NCBI RefSeq assembly: GCF_900177665.1
Contig: NZ_FXAW01000004.1
Coordinates: 372,001-436,000 of the forward strand
Origin: Marivirga sericea
GTDB taxonomy: Bacteria; Bacteroidota; Bacteroidia; Cytophagales; Cyclobacteriaceae
Direction of reading: 5' to 3'
DNA: 64,000 bases
Positions 36,581 through 46,769 of the stretch are shown here, piece after piece; the first letter of the stretch is position 1; the number at the start of each line of letters is the position of its first letter. The position numbers were made by a program, and so were the translations under genes. Below the pieces are notes generated by a model, which was given only the letters and a program-made list of their open reading frames with translations, had not been told where the DNA came from and searched no databases.

Positions 36581-38065
36581 CTATTTCCTGCTTATCTTTG
36601 TAAATTCCACAGGCACTGATTGTAGATTAATAGTCAGCGATGATATCTCGTCTGAGTTATTAGTTCTAAAATTTACAGCAAATTCTGGATTCATGATATC
36701 AGATATGTCCTCGAGGGGCTTCATCACAAAAACATTGTGGTGAAGGTGCTCCAAGAAAAACTTGTATGAAGGATAAATAGCATATAATTTATCCTCTTCT
36801 AAAACGATTTCTATTTTTCCGTACCCTTTGTGTTCATATTCACCAACGAAAGAATCTAAAGAATGCGTGGGCATCTTTGCCGCATTCATAGCCATGTTTA
36901 ATTCATCCTTTTGGTAAACATCAGAAACAAGCACAGGATAATCATCAATTCGTTCGCTCTCAAACATTCTGTTCTTAATAATATCGGCAATCACATACGG
37001 TAAAATTGAATCATCTTGGTTTGATAGTATTGTGATGCCAAGATTTCTAAAAGGATAGGTAACCACTAGGGTACTAAAGCCGGAACTGTTACCTCCATGA
37101 TAAACCTTAAAATCTCCGTTTTGAGCTTCTACCCTCCATCCTAGTCCATATCCTGTGAGGAATAATGAAGGCTCGTATTCTCCTCCCCTTTCGTTGTAGA
37201 ACTTTCTAGCCTTCTTAACATAGCTTGTCGGTAATATCTGTTTTCTATTAACCACGCCTTCATTCAACCAAGCTAACATCCATTGAGCCATATCGGTTGA
37301 GGTACTTCTTATTCCCCCTGCTGGTTTATAATTATGGTATTCTTCAAACTGAACTTGATGAATTTCATTCTCATGAAGGCCGTAACCCAACGAAAAATTA
37401 TTACTTCCTCTAGCATTTTCTAAATCTGTAAAAGATGAGGCCATTTTCAAAGGCTCGAATATCCTATTTTGAATTAAATCCTCCCAAGCCTTATTCGCAA
37501 CTTTTTCGGCCACAGCTCCAGCGACTGTATAACCCATATTGCTATAGATACTACTTTCTTTTACTTCCCCTTCTGGCTCTAAATATTGTAATTTTTCTAA
37601 AACTTCTGAACGATCGGATTCAGGAAATAAAACTAAGGTTCCATTTACAGCTCCCAACCCACTTTTATGCGTAAGCAAATCCTCTAAGGTTATCAAATCA
37701 TCCATCTTATCGTCATAAAACTTAAGCGTTGGGATGTAGTCAGATGGTTTATTTTTCAGTGACAGTTGATTTTCAGCTTCTAAAATCCCCAAGAGAGAAG
37801 CCGTAAAAGCTTTTGAGCAAGAGGCAATTGGAAAAACGGTATTCTCGTTCACTGGACTTTCGCTTTCTACATCTCTATACCCAAATCCTCTGTTGAATAA
37901 GATACTGTCCTTTTCAACGATAGAGATTGATAAGCCCATTGCCTTATAAGTTTCCAACCAATATTCAACCTCTTTTTCAAGGCCTTTTAACCGACTGTCT
38001 TCGTTTTGTGCCGAGCCAGAGAAGAATACAATACTAAATAAAGTAAGCAGTGCAATTTTTTTCAT
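36581..38065 (-). CDS. exported class C-like SxxK serine hydrolase
   Basis: A 494-residue protein counted from ATG 38065, which gives a compact signal peptide ending SGSAQ; an ATG at 38122 would add 19 residues. Motifs: Ser82-Cys-Ser-Lys85, Tyr174-Ser-Asn176 and His323-Gly-Gly in VYHGGNSSGF. The hydrolase domain covers residues 25-370. The tail (VGEYEHKGYGKIEIVLEEDKL) is the DUF3471-like beta domain typical of Bacteroidota members. The substrate is unknown. It is alone between long gaps, with the S41-peptidase gene 466 bases upstream on the same strand. Confidence 0.88.
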   Translation of the reverse strand: MKKIALLTLFSIVFFSGSAQNEDSRLKGLEKEVEYWLETYKAMGLSISIVEKDSILFNRGFGYRDVESESPVNENTVFPIASCSKAFTASLLGILEAENQLSLKNKPSDYIPTLKFYDDKMDDLITLEDLLTHKSGLGAVNGTLVLFPESDRSEVLEKLQYLEPEGEVKESSIYSNMGYTVAGAVAEKVANKAWEDLIQNRIFEPLKMASSFTDLENARGSNNFSLGYGLHENEIHQVQFEEYHNYKPAGGIRSTSTDMAQWMLAWLNEGVVNRKQILPTSYVKKARKFYNERGGEYEPSLFLTGYGLGWRVEAQNGDFKVYHGGNSSGFSTLVVTYPFRNLGITILSNQDDSILPYVIADIIKNRMFESERIDDYPVLVSDVYQKDELNMAMNAAKMPTHSLDSFVGEYEHKGYGKIEIVLEEDKLYAIYPSYKFFLEHLHHNVFVMKPLEDISDIMNPEFAVNFRTNNSDEISSLTINLQSVPVEFTKISRK

Positions 38066-38531
38066 GCTGGAATATAATTTTGTCATTGATATTGTGATAA
38101 TGAAACCCCCAAAATTAACCAAAAGCCTTCACTTTTGAAGTAATCCAATTTGTATTAATTATTTTAAAATCTCCTAGCAGCAAAAACGCTGTTGCAGCTA
38201 TATAAGCCATAATAAGTGATTCCATTGCACTAAATTCTAACAATTTATATACTACAATTTGTGCCATAAAAGATAAATACTCATTTCATCCAATAGAGTA
38301 TCTGTGGATTCCTGTAAATACAATTTGAAGGCCGATTAACTCCATTTAACGAGTGAAAGAACGGAAAATATTTACAGTTACAATTCTTAGTTATTCGTTT
38401 TGTTTTACGATTACAAAATATATTGTAGCGTTAATATGAAAGGGAAAAGAATCCAAAAAATACTCATCAAAACATTTAATTCAATGGCTAAACTATCTTA
38501 GTTCAATTTCAGAGATTTCATAGCGTCAATT
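38066..38531. other. 466-base gap between hydrolase and S41 genes
   Basis: AT-rich, with no gene or RNA structure that I can support. It carries the hydrolase promoter. Confidence 0.5.
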
Positions 38532-40223
38532 TCATTTATCCTGAATAAGTTCAAGTGTATATTTCAAAACAGGATCATTATCATTAAGATAATCTTGTAT
38601 ACTTTTTTCTACAAAATGATCTGGCATAATCCCTCTATTATCTGGGAATTCATTTGCCGATGAAATGTTTGTAAACCTTCCTATATAATAGAAAACCTCT
38701 GTATTCGACAATTTAAAAACCCTCTGACCTCCGGTGCAAAAGTGATTCCCACCCAATTCTTCGCCAATAATGGTTGCCATATTTAATTTTTTAACTAAAG
38801 CCAGAATGTGTCCAGTTGTAGACCCCCCTTCACCATCTATTAAAAAATAAGTGTTGCCTTTGAATCCATTCTCAAATGGCTCAAAAGATTGACCAGCCAC
38901 ATTAGATCCTTCAGAGACCGATTTATAAATGAAAGGCTGCTTGGCGAGATGTTGTAATAAGTAAATACCCGTATTACCTGGACCACCGCCATTACTACGC
39001 ATATCAACTATAAGGTTTTTTATGCCCCTATTTCTAATCTCTTGAAAACTTTCGTCAATAAAGTCTTTGTAAATTGTAAACCTATTCCCGTAATAAGCTC
39101 CTGAATTGATAATTGTTAGGACCGCTGTTTCGTCATTGATAAAATCTAAACATAAGTCTCGGCTCTTACACAGGTTTGTTGCGTAAACTCTTTTAAGTGG
39201 CTCATATTTGCCTAGTTGTTTAAGCTTTATTGGATGCTTTATACCCTCTAACCTAATTTCATACTTAGTAGGAAATCCTAGAGCATACGCTATATAGGCT
39301 GTTCCATATCCAGGATAAAAATATTCCTTACTAGTTTCAATATGACCTTGAGTAGAAATATGTTTATAAATTTCAGCTTGTAAGTCTACCACCTTTCTTC
39401 CATTTATTGTCAAGATTTCACTCCCTTCTTTAATATGAGAATTTGACAAGTGTTTTGTCACGTAAAGCTTATTGCCAATAAACCTTGTTTCAAGTGGAAA
39501 ACGAAGTTCCGTAGGTAGCATTTCTCTTTCTTGATTAAAGTAACCTAAACTAGAATGAAAACAATTAATATTGGCCACTATTTCACTGCAGTGCCAAATA
39601 AACTCCCCATAAGTTGTGGAATCTGAGATAAATCTTTTCTTAGCGTCAACCACCTTCCAAAAATCTTCTTTAGCCATAAACTTAAAAGGATGTGGATTTA
39701 CTGTTGTTAAGTTATCAGCCAATTCTTCTAAATCTGCTACATACTCTTTTCTAGTATATACTTTATAGAATTTATCTTTGTCTCTATTTTCATTCTCTAT
39801 ACTTAGAATAACGCTTTCTGCATTCCGGTTTTTAGGGTTCAGTTCTAGCGATTTTCTATAATTTTCTAAGGCTAACTTTATATCACCATTTTTTCTGTAG
39901 GCTTCTCCTAGACTATCGTAAGCATTAGCGGATTGTGGAAATTCGGAGACCAAAAGTTTAAAGATCTTTATAGCATCTTCTACTCGATTATCATTTAGCA
40001 ATTGATAGCCTAAATTATTTAATTCATTCTCATCGCTAAAATTGTAAGAATCAAGATCTTCTAGTTTTAGCTTTTTGTAATACATAATAGCTACATCAAT
40101 ATCATCATATGAATGTGAAACTATTGCATCTTTAATTGATTTTTTTTCTTTATTTTGACCGTTACAGCTGAGAATAATGGTGCTGATTAGTAGTAAGAAT
40201 AGTCTTGTAAATTTCATGTTCAA
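38532..40223 (-). CDS. TPR-S41 family peptidase lipoprotein
   Basis: A 563-residue lipoprotein with Cys20 after TIILS. Residues 40-150 contain two or three tetratricopeptide helices (AYDSLGEAYRKNGDIKLALENY). The peptidase part contains IVDMRSNGGGPGNTGI, the S41 signature strand and glycine turn, and IDGEGGSTTGHILAL with the likely nucleophile Ser followed by GEELGG. S41 enzymes are tail-specific proteases using a Ser-Lys dyad. The AraC gene upstream on the same strand is 86 bases away, so regulator and peptidase are probably linked. The protease substrate is unknown. Confidence 0.84.
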   Translation of the reverse strand: MNMKFTRLFLLLISTIILSCNGQNKEKKSIKDAIVSHSYDDIDVAIMYYKKLKLEDLDSYNFSDENELNNLGYQLLNDNRVEDAIKIFKLLVSEFPQSANAYDSLGEAYRKNGDIKLALENYRKSLELNPKNRNAESVILSIENENRDKDKFYKVYTRKEYVADLEELADNLTTVNPHPFKFMAKEDFWKVVDAKKRFISDSTTYGEFIWHCSEIVANINCFHSSLGYFNQEREMLPTELRFPLETRFIGNKLYVTKHLSNSHIKEGSEILTINGRKVVDLQAEIYKHISTQGHIETSKEYFYPGYGTAYIAYALGFPTKYEIRLEGIKHPIKLKQLGKYEPLKRVYATNLCKSRDLCLDFINDETAVLTIINSGAYYGNRFTIYKDFIDESFQEIRNRGIKNLIVDMRSNGGGPGNTGIYLLQHLAKQPFIYKSVSEGSNVAGQSFEPFENGFKGNTYFLIDGEGGSTTGHILALVKKLNMATIIGEELGGNHFCTGGQRVFKLSNTEVFYYIGRFTNISSANEFPDNRGIMPDHFVEKSIQDYLNDNDPVLKYTLELIQDK

Positions 40224-40309
40224 TTTATATTTTTTACAATTCTACTACCTTAATAATTAAGCATCAGCGCTAAAAAGCTAAAATAAGGTTCTGATTCCTA
40301 AAACAGAAC

Positions 40310-41323
40310 TTACTTTTTGAGTAAAAACTTAGAAGGTGTCATATTTGTAGATTTCCTAAAGGCCTTATAAAATGCTGATTTAGATTTAAATCCACAATGG
40401 TTACCTATTGCTTCAATAGTAAAGAGGGAATTTTCTTGTAAAAGCTCCTTCGCTTCATCAATTCGATACTCGTTGATAAAATCGGTAAAACTTTTACCAA
40501 AATTCTCATTAATAAGTTTTGATAGCTGGTGAGCAGGGGTATCTAGTGTCTCAGCAATATCCAAAAGCTTTAAATTCGGTTGGAGGTAAGGTTTTTCATC
40601 TATCATTAAAGACAATATTCTTTTAACTTCAACTTTACTTTTTTCAGAATGCTCTGACTTCGTCCTAATTTTTACTTTTTGGAAAATTTCATTAGCTACT
40701 TTCTTGTTTAAAATCATAAATATAAAACAAGTGTAGAATATTGAAGAAAACACAATAGAGCCCGTAACAAAGAAATCAAAAGGGATAAAAAAGAAAAGCA
40801 TCCAAACAATCAACACTGAAATAAGAAGAATGATGAGCCAGTTCATCTTCAATGTCTTTTTATAATTTGATATTACGAAAAATCCACAGAGGAAAATATA
40901 AGCCAACCAGTGAGAGTTGATAATTGGTAGCAATACGCTTTTGTGAAATTCATTGTGGTCTGTAAAAGGCATCCATATCATAGTGATAACTACAATGACT
41001 ATCCAAAAAAACAAATGATACTTCCATTGCTTAACCCAAAAAGAGCTAGGAGCTATTAAACAAAGAAAATAGGAAAATAGTAGTGGGCCAATTAATAAAA
41101 AAAAGGAAGGTCCAGTTTGTAAAAACCAAATTGGATCTTCTGTTGAAAAAGAATAGAATACTCCCTTTAAAATTCTTAAACTAAGAACGAGCATGAACAA
41201 GCCGAAAATTCGATGCTCTAGTTTGCTATATAATCTATTCAGTAAAATATATATCGATACTAATAAACTATTGAAAGCTCCAATAGCACCAAAAAAGAAT
41301 AATATTTGAGAAAGATAGTTCAA
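40310..41323 (-). CDS. AraC-family regulator with multi-TM sensor half
   Basis: A 337-residue protein. Residues 5-205 hold about seven hydrophobic segments (for example ILFFFGAIGAFNSLLVSIYI, LIGPLLFSYFLCLIA and WLIILLISVLIVWMLFF). Residues 225-335 form an AraC HTH pair ending with IEAIGNHCGFKSKSAFYKAFRKSTNMTPSKF. The layout is that of a membrane-embedded transcription factor that senses an envelope signal directly. The closest neighbour in sequence is the regulator at 56753-57793, a clear paralogue. Transcription runs into the S41 peptidase gene. Confidence 0.88.
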   Translation of the reverse strand: MNYLSQILFFFGAIGAFNSLLVSIYILLNRLYSKLEHRIFGLFMLVLSLRILKGVFYSFSTEDPIWFLQTGPSFFLLIGPLLFSYFLCLIAPSSFWVKQWKYHLFFWIVIVVITMIWMPFTDHNEFHKSVLLPIINSHWLAYIFLCGFFVISNYKKTLKMNWLIILLISVLIVWMLFFFIPFDFFVTGSIVFSSIFYTCFIFMILNKKVANEIFQKVKIRTKSEHSEKSKVEVKRILSLMIDEKPYLQPNLKLLDIAETLDTPAHQLSKLINENFGKSFTDFINEYRIDEAKELLQENSLFTIEAIGNHCGFKSKSAFYKAFRKSTNMTPSKFLLKK

Positions 41324-41669
41324 TGAGTTTGGTAGAAATCTTTAGTTTTTAGTCCATTGAATCCTATTTTGCACTTCAGTATTTTTGTGATTACTTCCAT
41401 AACAAAAGAGGATAACTAACATATTAAATTGGTATATAAAATGTGTTTAATACCACTTGAAACTCAAAAATATCAAAAATAATAACAAAATGGATAGCGA
41501 AATTCGTGGATTAAGATTATAAAGATTATTTTTATTTTCAAAATAACATGTTCTATATGTAAATAGAATAGAGAACCTATAAAAAAGGCAGCGTGTCAGA
41601 GGAAATAATAATTTTATAGCTGTCCTAAAAAAAGGAGGTGATCAGATCTATAATATACTTTTCCAATTC
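41324..41669. other. 346-base divergent region between two AraC genes
   Basis: It separates two divergently transcribed AraC genes, so it should hold both promoters and possibly autoregulatory sites. An AAAGGAGGTGATC word lies at 41631-41643. No gene or stable hairpin was identified. Confidence 0.6.
41631..41643 (+). promoter_or_regulatory. extended anti-16S-like purine tract upstream of an AraC gene
   Basis: AAAGGAGGTGATC is complementary to the usual bacterial 16S 3' end (GATCACCTCCTTT). It ends 26 bases before the ATG at 41670, too far for a standard ribosome-binding site, which makes it odd in a group that rarely uses Shine-Dalgarno sequences. Confidence 0.4.
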
Positions 41670-42812
41670 ATGAATGCTGATTTACTCCTTCATTACGCAA
41701 ATACCCTATTAATTTTCACATCACTATTTTTCGCATTCTTTTTATTCTACGTAAAATCAAACAATAAAATTGGCAATGTTTTGCTAGCTCTTTTTCTACT
41801 GGTTAGAACTGTTGACATTATTCCCTCTACTTTTTCTTTTTTTAATTTTAATCCCGTTTTTGATATTTTAAGAATGGATATTGGAGCATTTTTTCAAGCA
41901 CCTTTACTTTACCTGTTTACATTATCGATAATCTATTCAGATTTTAAACTCTCATCAAAACATCTTCAGTTACTCATTCCATTTATTGTTAGTACAGGAC
42001 TATTACTTCCAAATTTTTATTTAGAAAATAAAAGCGAACAGCTTTTATTCTATCATAATTACACCCATACCTTCGAAGGTAAATTATCCTATATATTAGC
42101 TCATATTCAAAATCTATTTTATATCACAGTTACTTTTGTTTTACTTGCCAGGTACAAAAATCTCCTATTTGAAAACTATTCTGCAAATACAGATACAAAT
42201 TATAAATGGTTGTTTCAAATGAATATCATTTGTTTGCTTTTATTCATATTTGCACTCATAAAGAATATTTATCGCTTTGGAAGTCATTTTGGCTATATTT
42301 CTACATTAAGATTCTCTACCTCATTGATTATGCTTGGCTTCACTTGTTGGCTTATTTTTAAAGCATTAAATGCCCCTAATTTATTTAGAGGAATTTCTTC
42401 GAATCTGCAATTGGCCTCCACATTAAAAAAAGAAAGAAATAACCCTAAGATAGAACTCTGGAATAGACAAGAAGAAAAACTGCAAGAGTATATGCTAGAA
42501 AAAGAGCCTTATTTAGATTCAGATTTAACAATTAAGAGTTTAGCTAGCCAAATTCAAATGGAAGAAAGAGACCTCTCAATTTTAATAAATACGCAATTAA
42601 ATTTAAACTTTTATGAATTTATAAATAAGTATAGAATAATTAAAGCGAAAGAAATATTAGAAGACACAACACAATCAAAACTTACGATACTTGAAATATT
42701 ATACCGAGTTGGGTATAACTCTAAATCTTCCTTTAATACCGCCTTTAAAAAAGCAACAGGAATCACACCTATAGTTTACCGGAAAAAGTTTCAAAAAAAA
42801 GAGTTCGAATAA
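41670..42812 (+). CDS. AraC-family regulator with multi-TM sensor half
   Basis: A 380-residue protein. Residues 10-235 contain about seven hydrophobic stretches (LLIFTSLFFAFFLFYV, LLALFLLVRTVDIIP, APLLYLFTLSII and others). Residues 270-375 form the AraC HTH pair with SLASQIQMEERDLSILINTQ and ILEILYRVGYNSKSSFNTAFKKATGITP. It begins 62 bases upstream of a serine hydrolase gene on the same strand and is divergent from a paralogous regulator. Direct regulation of the hydrolase in response to an envelope signal is a reasonable inference. Confidence 0.88.
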   Translation: MNADLLLHYANTLLIFTSLFFAFFLFYVKSNNKIGNVLLALFLLVRTVDIIPSTFSFFNFNPVFDILRMDIGAFFQAPLLYLFTLSIIYSDFKLSSKHLQLLIPFIVSTGLLLPNFYLENKSEQLLFYHNYTHTFEGKLSYILAHIQNLFYITVTFVLLARYKNLLFENYSANTDTNYKWLFQMNIICLLLFIFALIKNIYRFGSHFGYISTLRFSTSLIMLGFTCWLIFKALNAPNLFRGISSNLQLASTLKKERNNPKIELWNRQEEKLQEYMLEKEPYLDSDLTIKSLASQIQMEERDLSILINTQLNLNFYEFINKYRIIKAKEILEDTTQSKLTILEILYRVGYNSKSSFNTAFKKATGITPIVYRKKFQKKEFE

Positions 42813-42874
42813 ATTATTCGGTCGAATAATACAACCTCATAGTTGTTTTTTTGCAGTAAATAATTTTTTCACTT

Positions 42875-44281
42875 ATGAGAACTTACAAATACATCGTACT
42901 AATTACAATATGTCTTTTTGCATTAACATGCCGCTCCCAAAACGAAAAACCAATAACAGAACAAGAAACAGAACTTAAAATCAGCGCAAAAAGTATTGCT
43001 GAAATTCTATCCTTTTTCCCTGCTGATGAACCAGGGGGAACTTTTCTTGCAACACAAAATGGAAAGCATATCGCTTCGGCTGCATTCGGCAAAAGCAATC
43101 TAGAATTAGATATAGATATGCAACTAAATAATCTCTTCAACATTGCGTCCTTAACCAAACCTTTCACGGCTGTAGCTATTTTTACATTAATAGAGAAAGG
43201 AAAAATTTCCCTAAATGATACAGTATCGAAGTTTGTACCGAACTTTCCAAAAGAAGGTGGGGAAATTACTATTGGCCACTTGTTATCTCATAGCTCAGGT
43301 ATGGAATACAAAAACGATGAACAGCAACGTAATAACTTTAAAAGAGCTATTAAAAACAAAAATAACCCTGATTTCATTCTGGAATATTTTACAAAGGAAA
43401 AGTTTGATGCCAAACCTGGAAATAAATTTGATTATAACAATGTAGCCTATCAATTATTAGGATACATCATTGAGCTCGTCAGTGGTAAAACCTATGAAGC
43501 ATATCTGAAAGAAGTTTTCTTCACACCACTAAGAATGAACAATACTTTTTTAGAGAGTACTTCCAAAGTCATAAAGGATAGAGCCATAGGATACGATTCT
43601 TTTGACGGACAAGATTACCAAGTTAGGAAAATAGATAGTGATGATTCTTACTTCTATTCAGCAGGTGGCCTAATGTCTACGGTTGAAGATCTATCAAGGT
43701 GGTATGAAGCTCTAATGAGTTATGAAATTATAAGCCAAAAAAATCTAGAAAAGCTAATAAGACCTATTCAGTATAATAATGGCACATACGCAGCAAATGG
43801 ATATGGTGTATTTACAGGAAACTTGAACGGTCATGATTTTGTACTGCACGATGGTTTAGGATGGGGTTACGGTGCAATAGTCTTGTATTTCCCAAAATCA
43901 AAACTTTTTATTGCACATTTACGAAATTGTGGGTACTGTAAATATGATGTTGGACTTTCATATGGTGCTCCTATCAAGATCGCATCAATATTACTTAATT
44001 CCGCATATTTCAATAATGACTATCCAAACACAGCACTATTAAAAGAATACGCTGGAAGCTATCAATCACCTTTCTCTAATGAGGTTAAAATTATCATAGA
44101 ACAAAACAATAAATTATACTTGAAAAGCAAAAGACTTGGATCACTACTTTTAATGCCAATTAATGAGAATACTTTTTTCATCGAGCGAAATAATGAAACC
44201 ATAACGTTTAAAAAGCAAACAAAAAATGAGTTTGAAATGATTTCTAATAAAGGTCTTCCGATTGTGTTCGAAAAAATTTAA
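42875..44281 (+). CDS. exported class C-like SxxK serine hydrolase
   Basis: A 468-residue protein with a hydrophobic leader and a possible lipidation site at Cys19 (FALTC; not a perfect lipobox). Motifs: Ser92-Leu-Thr-Lys95 in NIASLTKPF, Tyr187-Asn-Asn189 in FDYNNVAY, and a His-x-Gly box in LHDGLGWG. The last 90 residues are the beta-strand tail (YAGSYQSPFSNEVKII). It follows a membrane AraC gene by 62 bases and looks controlled by it. Substrate unknown. Confidence 0.87.
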   Translation: MRTYKYIVLITICLFALTCRSQNEKPITEQETELKISAKSIAEILSFFPADEPGGTFLATQNGKHIASAAFGKSNLELDIDMQLNNLFNIASLTKPFTAVAIFTLIEKGKISLNDTVSKFVPNFPKEGGEITIGHLLSHSSGMEYKNDEQQRNNFKRAIKNKNNPDFILEYFTKEKFDAKPGNKFDYNNVAYQLLGYIIELVSGKTYEAYLKEVFFTPLRMNNTFLESTSKVIKDRAIGYDSFDGQDYQVRKIDSDDSYFYSAGGLMSTVEDLSRWYEALMSYEIISQKNLEKLIRPIQYNNGTYAANGYGVFTGNLNGHDFVLHDGLGWGYGAIVLYFPKSKLFIAHLRNCGYCKYDVGLSYGAPIKIASILLNSAYFNNDYPNTALLKEYAGSYQSPFSNEVKIIIEQNNKLYLKSKRLGSLLLMPINENTFFIERNNETITFKKQTKNEFEMISNKGLPIVFEKI

Positions 44282-44748
44282 AGCTAACCAATGCTACCAT
44301 CATATAGAAGTAATTGCCATTTTCAGCTTGCTTATGAAAATATTCAGGGACTTACTGTGCTGCTTCGTTTATTTAATTAAGTGTTTTGAGCTACCCAGAT
44401 CGTTAAATATAACAAGATAGATTATCATCCTAACTGTATCCTACTGTTTTGAAAGGTCTGTTCTCTATGGAGAAAAGCAAAGATACCCTATAAAAGTAAA
44501 ACTATATGTAATTGGCGACAAGAAATACCTTCATTTGACTGATTAGTTACCTGCAACCGTTCACCATATAAAGACTGTTTCATAAATGAAGCCTACAGAG
44601 TTAAGAAACATTGTTTATTTGTATTTGATATATAAAACTTTTATAGTGGGATGTTTATATTGGTTTCACTCCGGTAAAGAAAAAGGTTCTGTAAATTAAC
44701 AACATACAGAACCTTTTGAAAAATTTAGTTTATATTATTTGTTTTTAT
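44282..44748. other. 467-base gap between convergent hydrolase genes
   Basis: The plus-strand hydrolase ends and the minus-strand hydrolase ends here. Apart from the strong hairpin at 44681-44717, no feature was found. Confidence 0.5.
44681..44717. terminator. strong bidirectional hairpin terminator
   Basis: AAAAGGTTCTGTA at 44681-44693 and TACAGAACCTTTT at 44705-44717 form a perfect 13-base-pair stem with an 11-base loop, with A/T-runs at the base. It lies 32 bases past the stop codon of the minus-strand hydrolase. Confidence 0.9.
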
Positions 44749-46404
44749 TTACGGCTTCTGACTAACTCTTTGCAAGTCCAAATCTTGAAAATCAAAACTG
44801 AAATCAATGAAACGTGAGATACCTTTCATTTTAATGCTTATTGCTTTTCCATCTTCATTCATTGAAAAACTAGCAAGGGCATCGGCTTTCATGTCTTGAT
44901 ACTCCCATTTTATAGCAAAAGTATTGCTTTCATAAAATACCATTTTCCCATTTAGCCTTGGTGACTTATAAGATTTGAACCATAATTCTCCATCTCTATC
45001 GAACACTTCAACCTTGCCAAACCAGTCATCCTTGTAAATCCCTAAATAGTTTTCCTTTTTAATTTTAACATTTTTGTTTGCCTCAACCTGATTCCAAACT
45101 TTTTCCGCATCAGGGTCCCTCATTGATATTCTTTGCTGCTGCATGCCTTTAGCCATCTCTAACCAGTTTATACCAGTTTCTAATTTCAAATACTCATCCA
45201 ATAATATAAAACCCATCAGTCCATTCAAGAATTCAGAACCAGCAGCTTCCGAATTATTAAGAACAACAATACCAAGCTCTAATTCGGGGATCAAAGTTAC
45301 TTCTGATGCCATGCCTGCTACTAAACCAGAATGTTCAACTTTGAAATACCCGTTAAAATCAGACAAAAACCAACCTAAACCATAGCCGGAAAAGTGGGAC
45401 TTAAATGGCGACCTTGGGTCTGCTTGCTTATTAATAGCCGTATGTACCCGCCACATTTCTTGTTGCTGTACTCTAGGGAACAATGCTTCCTCCATTTTAG
45501 CACCATATTTACCTTCATTTAAATGCATTAACATCCACTTGCACATATCATTCGCGCTGGCCCAAATTCCACCGGCTGCACCATTCATTTTTTCCTTAAT
45601 CTCAGAATTCCCTGAAATCACGGGGTATTCAATCACTTTTAAAGATTGGCCATCAAAAAAATGGGGAGAAGCTGGATTATCATTTTTCATTGCATGACTT
45701 ATACTGCCATATGTATGATTCATGCCTAATGGATCAAAAATATTTTCTTCAACATATGTTTCCCATGACTTGCCAGAAACCCTTGCAATCAGTTCACCTG
45801 CAACTAAATATAATAAATTGTCATAATCGAATTTGGTTCTAAAAGGAGTGGTAGGTTCGAAATATTGAAAGGCAGTAAGTACATCATCAATTGTAAAATC
45901 CGAACCATCTGGAAAAATCATTAGGTCGCCAGCACCAAGCCCTAAACCACTTCGATGAGTCAATAGGTCTTGGATATTAAAGTTGTTCGTGACATACTCA
46001 TCGTACATTTTAAACTCGGGTATGTAATCAATTACCTTATCTTCCCAATTAACTTTTCCTTGTTCAACCAAAATAGCCAATGCAGTAGAAGTAAATGCTT
46101 TAGAATTCGAGGCAATACCAAATGGAGTGTCTGCGGTTACTGCTTCTTTTGAATTGACCGAACTAACACCATATCCTTTGACGTGAACAATCTTTCCATC
46201 TTTTACTACACCTATTGCAAAGCCTGCAGTATTATTCATTGTGCTAAAAGCCTTATTTGCTATACTGTCAATTTGCTCTGTCGTCATTTGTGCATATGCA
46301 GATACAGAAGGCATTAATACCATTGAGCAAATCAAAATTACAACACTCCGGTTAATAAGTGCCTTTTTGAAGAAAGTCCTTTGATTCGCGTAAAAGTTTG
46401 TCAT
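44749..46404 (-). CDS. exported class C-like SxxK serine hydrolase
   Basis: A 551-residue protein from the ATG at 46404, which gives a signal peptide ending SVSAYAQ; ATGs at 46482 and 46584 would prefix a second hydrophobic segment. Motifs: Ser99-Asn-Ser-Lys102 in GIASNSKAF, Tyr-Asp-Asn in FDYDNLLY, and HSG in VEHSGLVAG. The long carboxy tail (YLGIYKDDWFGKVEVFDRDGELWF and following) is the DUF3471-like beta domain. Catalytic residues are complete. It has the terminator above and no same-strand operon partner, so it is probably monocistronic. Confidence 0.87.
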   Translation of the reverse strand: MTNFYANQRTFFKKALINRSVVILICSMVLMPSVSAYAQMTTEQIDSIANKAFSTMNNTAGFAIGVVKDGKIVHVKGYGVSSVNSKEAVTADTPFGIASNSKAFTSTALAILVEQGKVNWEDKVIDYIPEFKMYDEYVTNNFNIQDLLTHRSGLGLGAGDLMIFPDGSDFTIDDVLTAFQYFEPTTPFRTKFDYDNLLYLVAGELIARVSGKSWETYVEENIFDPLGMNHTYGSISHAMKNDNPASPHFFDGQSLKVIEYPVISGNSEIKEKMNGAAGGIWASANDMCKWMLMHLNEGKYGAKMEEALFPRVQQQEMWRVHTAINKQADPRSPFKSHFSGYGLGWFLSDFNGYFKVEHSGLVAGMASEVTLIPELELGIVVLNNSEAAGSEFLNGLMGFILLDEYLKLETGINWLEMAKGMQQQRISMRDPDAEKVWNQVEANKNVKIKKENYLGIYKDDWFGKVEVFDRDGELWFKSYKSPRLNGKMVFYESNTFAIKWEYQDMKADALASFSMNEDGKAISIKMKGISRFIDFSFDFQDLDLQRVSQKP

Positions 46405-46769
46405 AAAAGTAGATTTCCTATAAGCAGGCACTATGAGCAACATCAGTAATAAAATTCCAAATCCATTGATATAATCAGTCATAATTGTGTTTTTTGTTAT
46501 TAAGATTATTGTCAACTTAAGAAGGTTACAATTTTGACTAGATAACTCATATAAAACAGACCAAAACATATAATCAATTTGCACTGGTCTGGAAAATTCG
46601 AGTGCCTAATACATCCAATATATATTTTGACTAAGGGAGACTGAGAATTGCTTTGACTTCACCTACAAATATAAAAATCCATAAAACGATAAATGTTTTA
46701 TGGATCTGTCAATTGTAAAAAAGATAATTTCTCTAGTCTTGACTAGAATTTATAGGTTGATTATTTCCT
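46405..46769. other. 365-base gap between two minus-strand hydrolase genes
   Basis: It contains the terminator at 46677-46705 and the promoter of the gene starting at 46404. No other feature was recognised. If translation starts at one of the upstream ATGs, part of this stretch is coding. Confidence 0.5.
46677..46705 (-). terminator. intrinsic terminator of the sigma/hydrolase-TPR operon
   Basis: ATCCATAAAAC at 46677-46687 and GTTTTATGGAT at 46695-46705 form a perfect 11-base-pair stem with a seven-base loop. On the minus strand it is followed by TTTTTATATTT. It lies 65 bases past the stop codon of the hydrolase-TPR gene. Confidence 0.88.
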
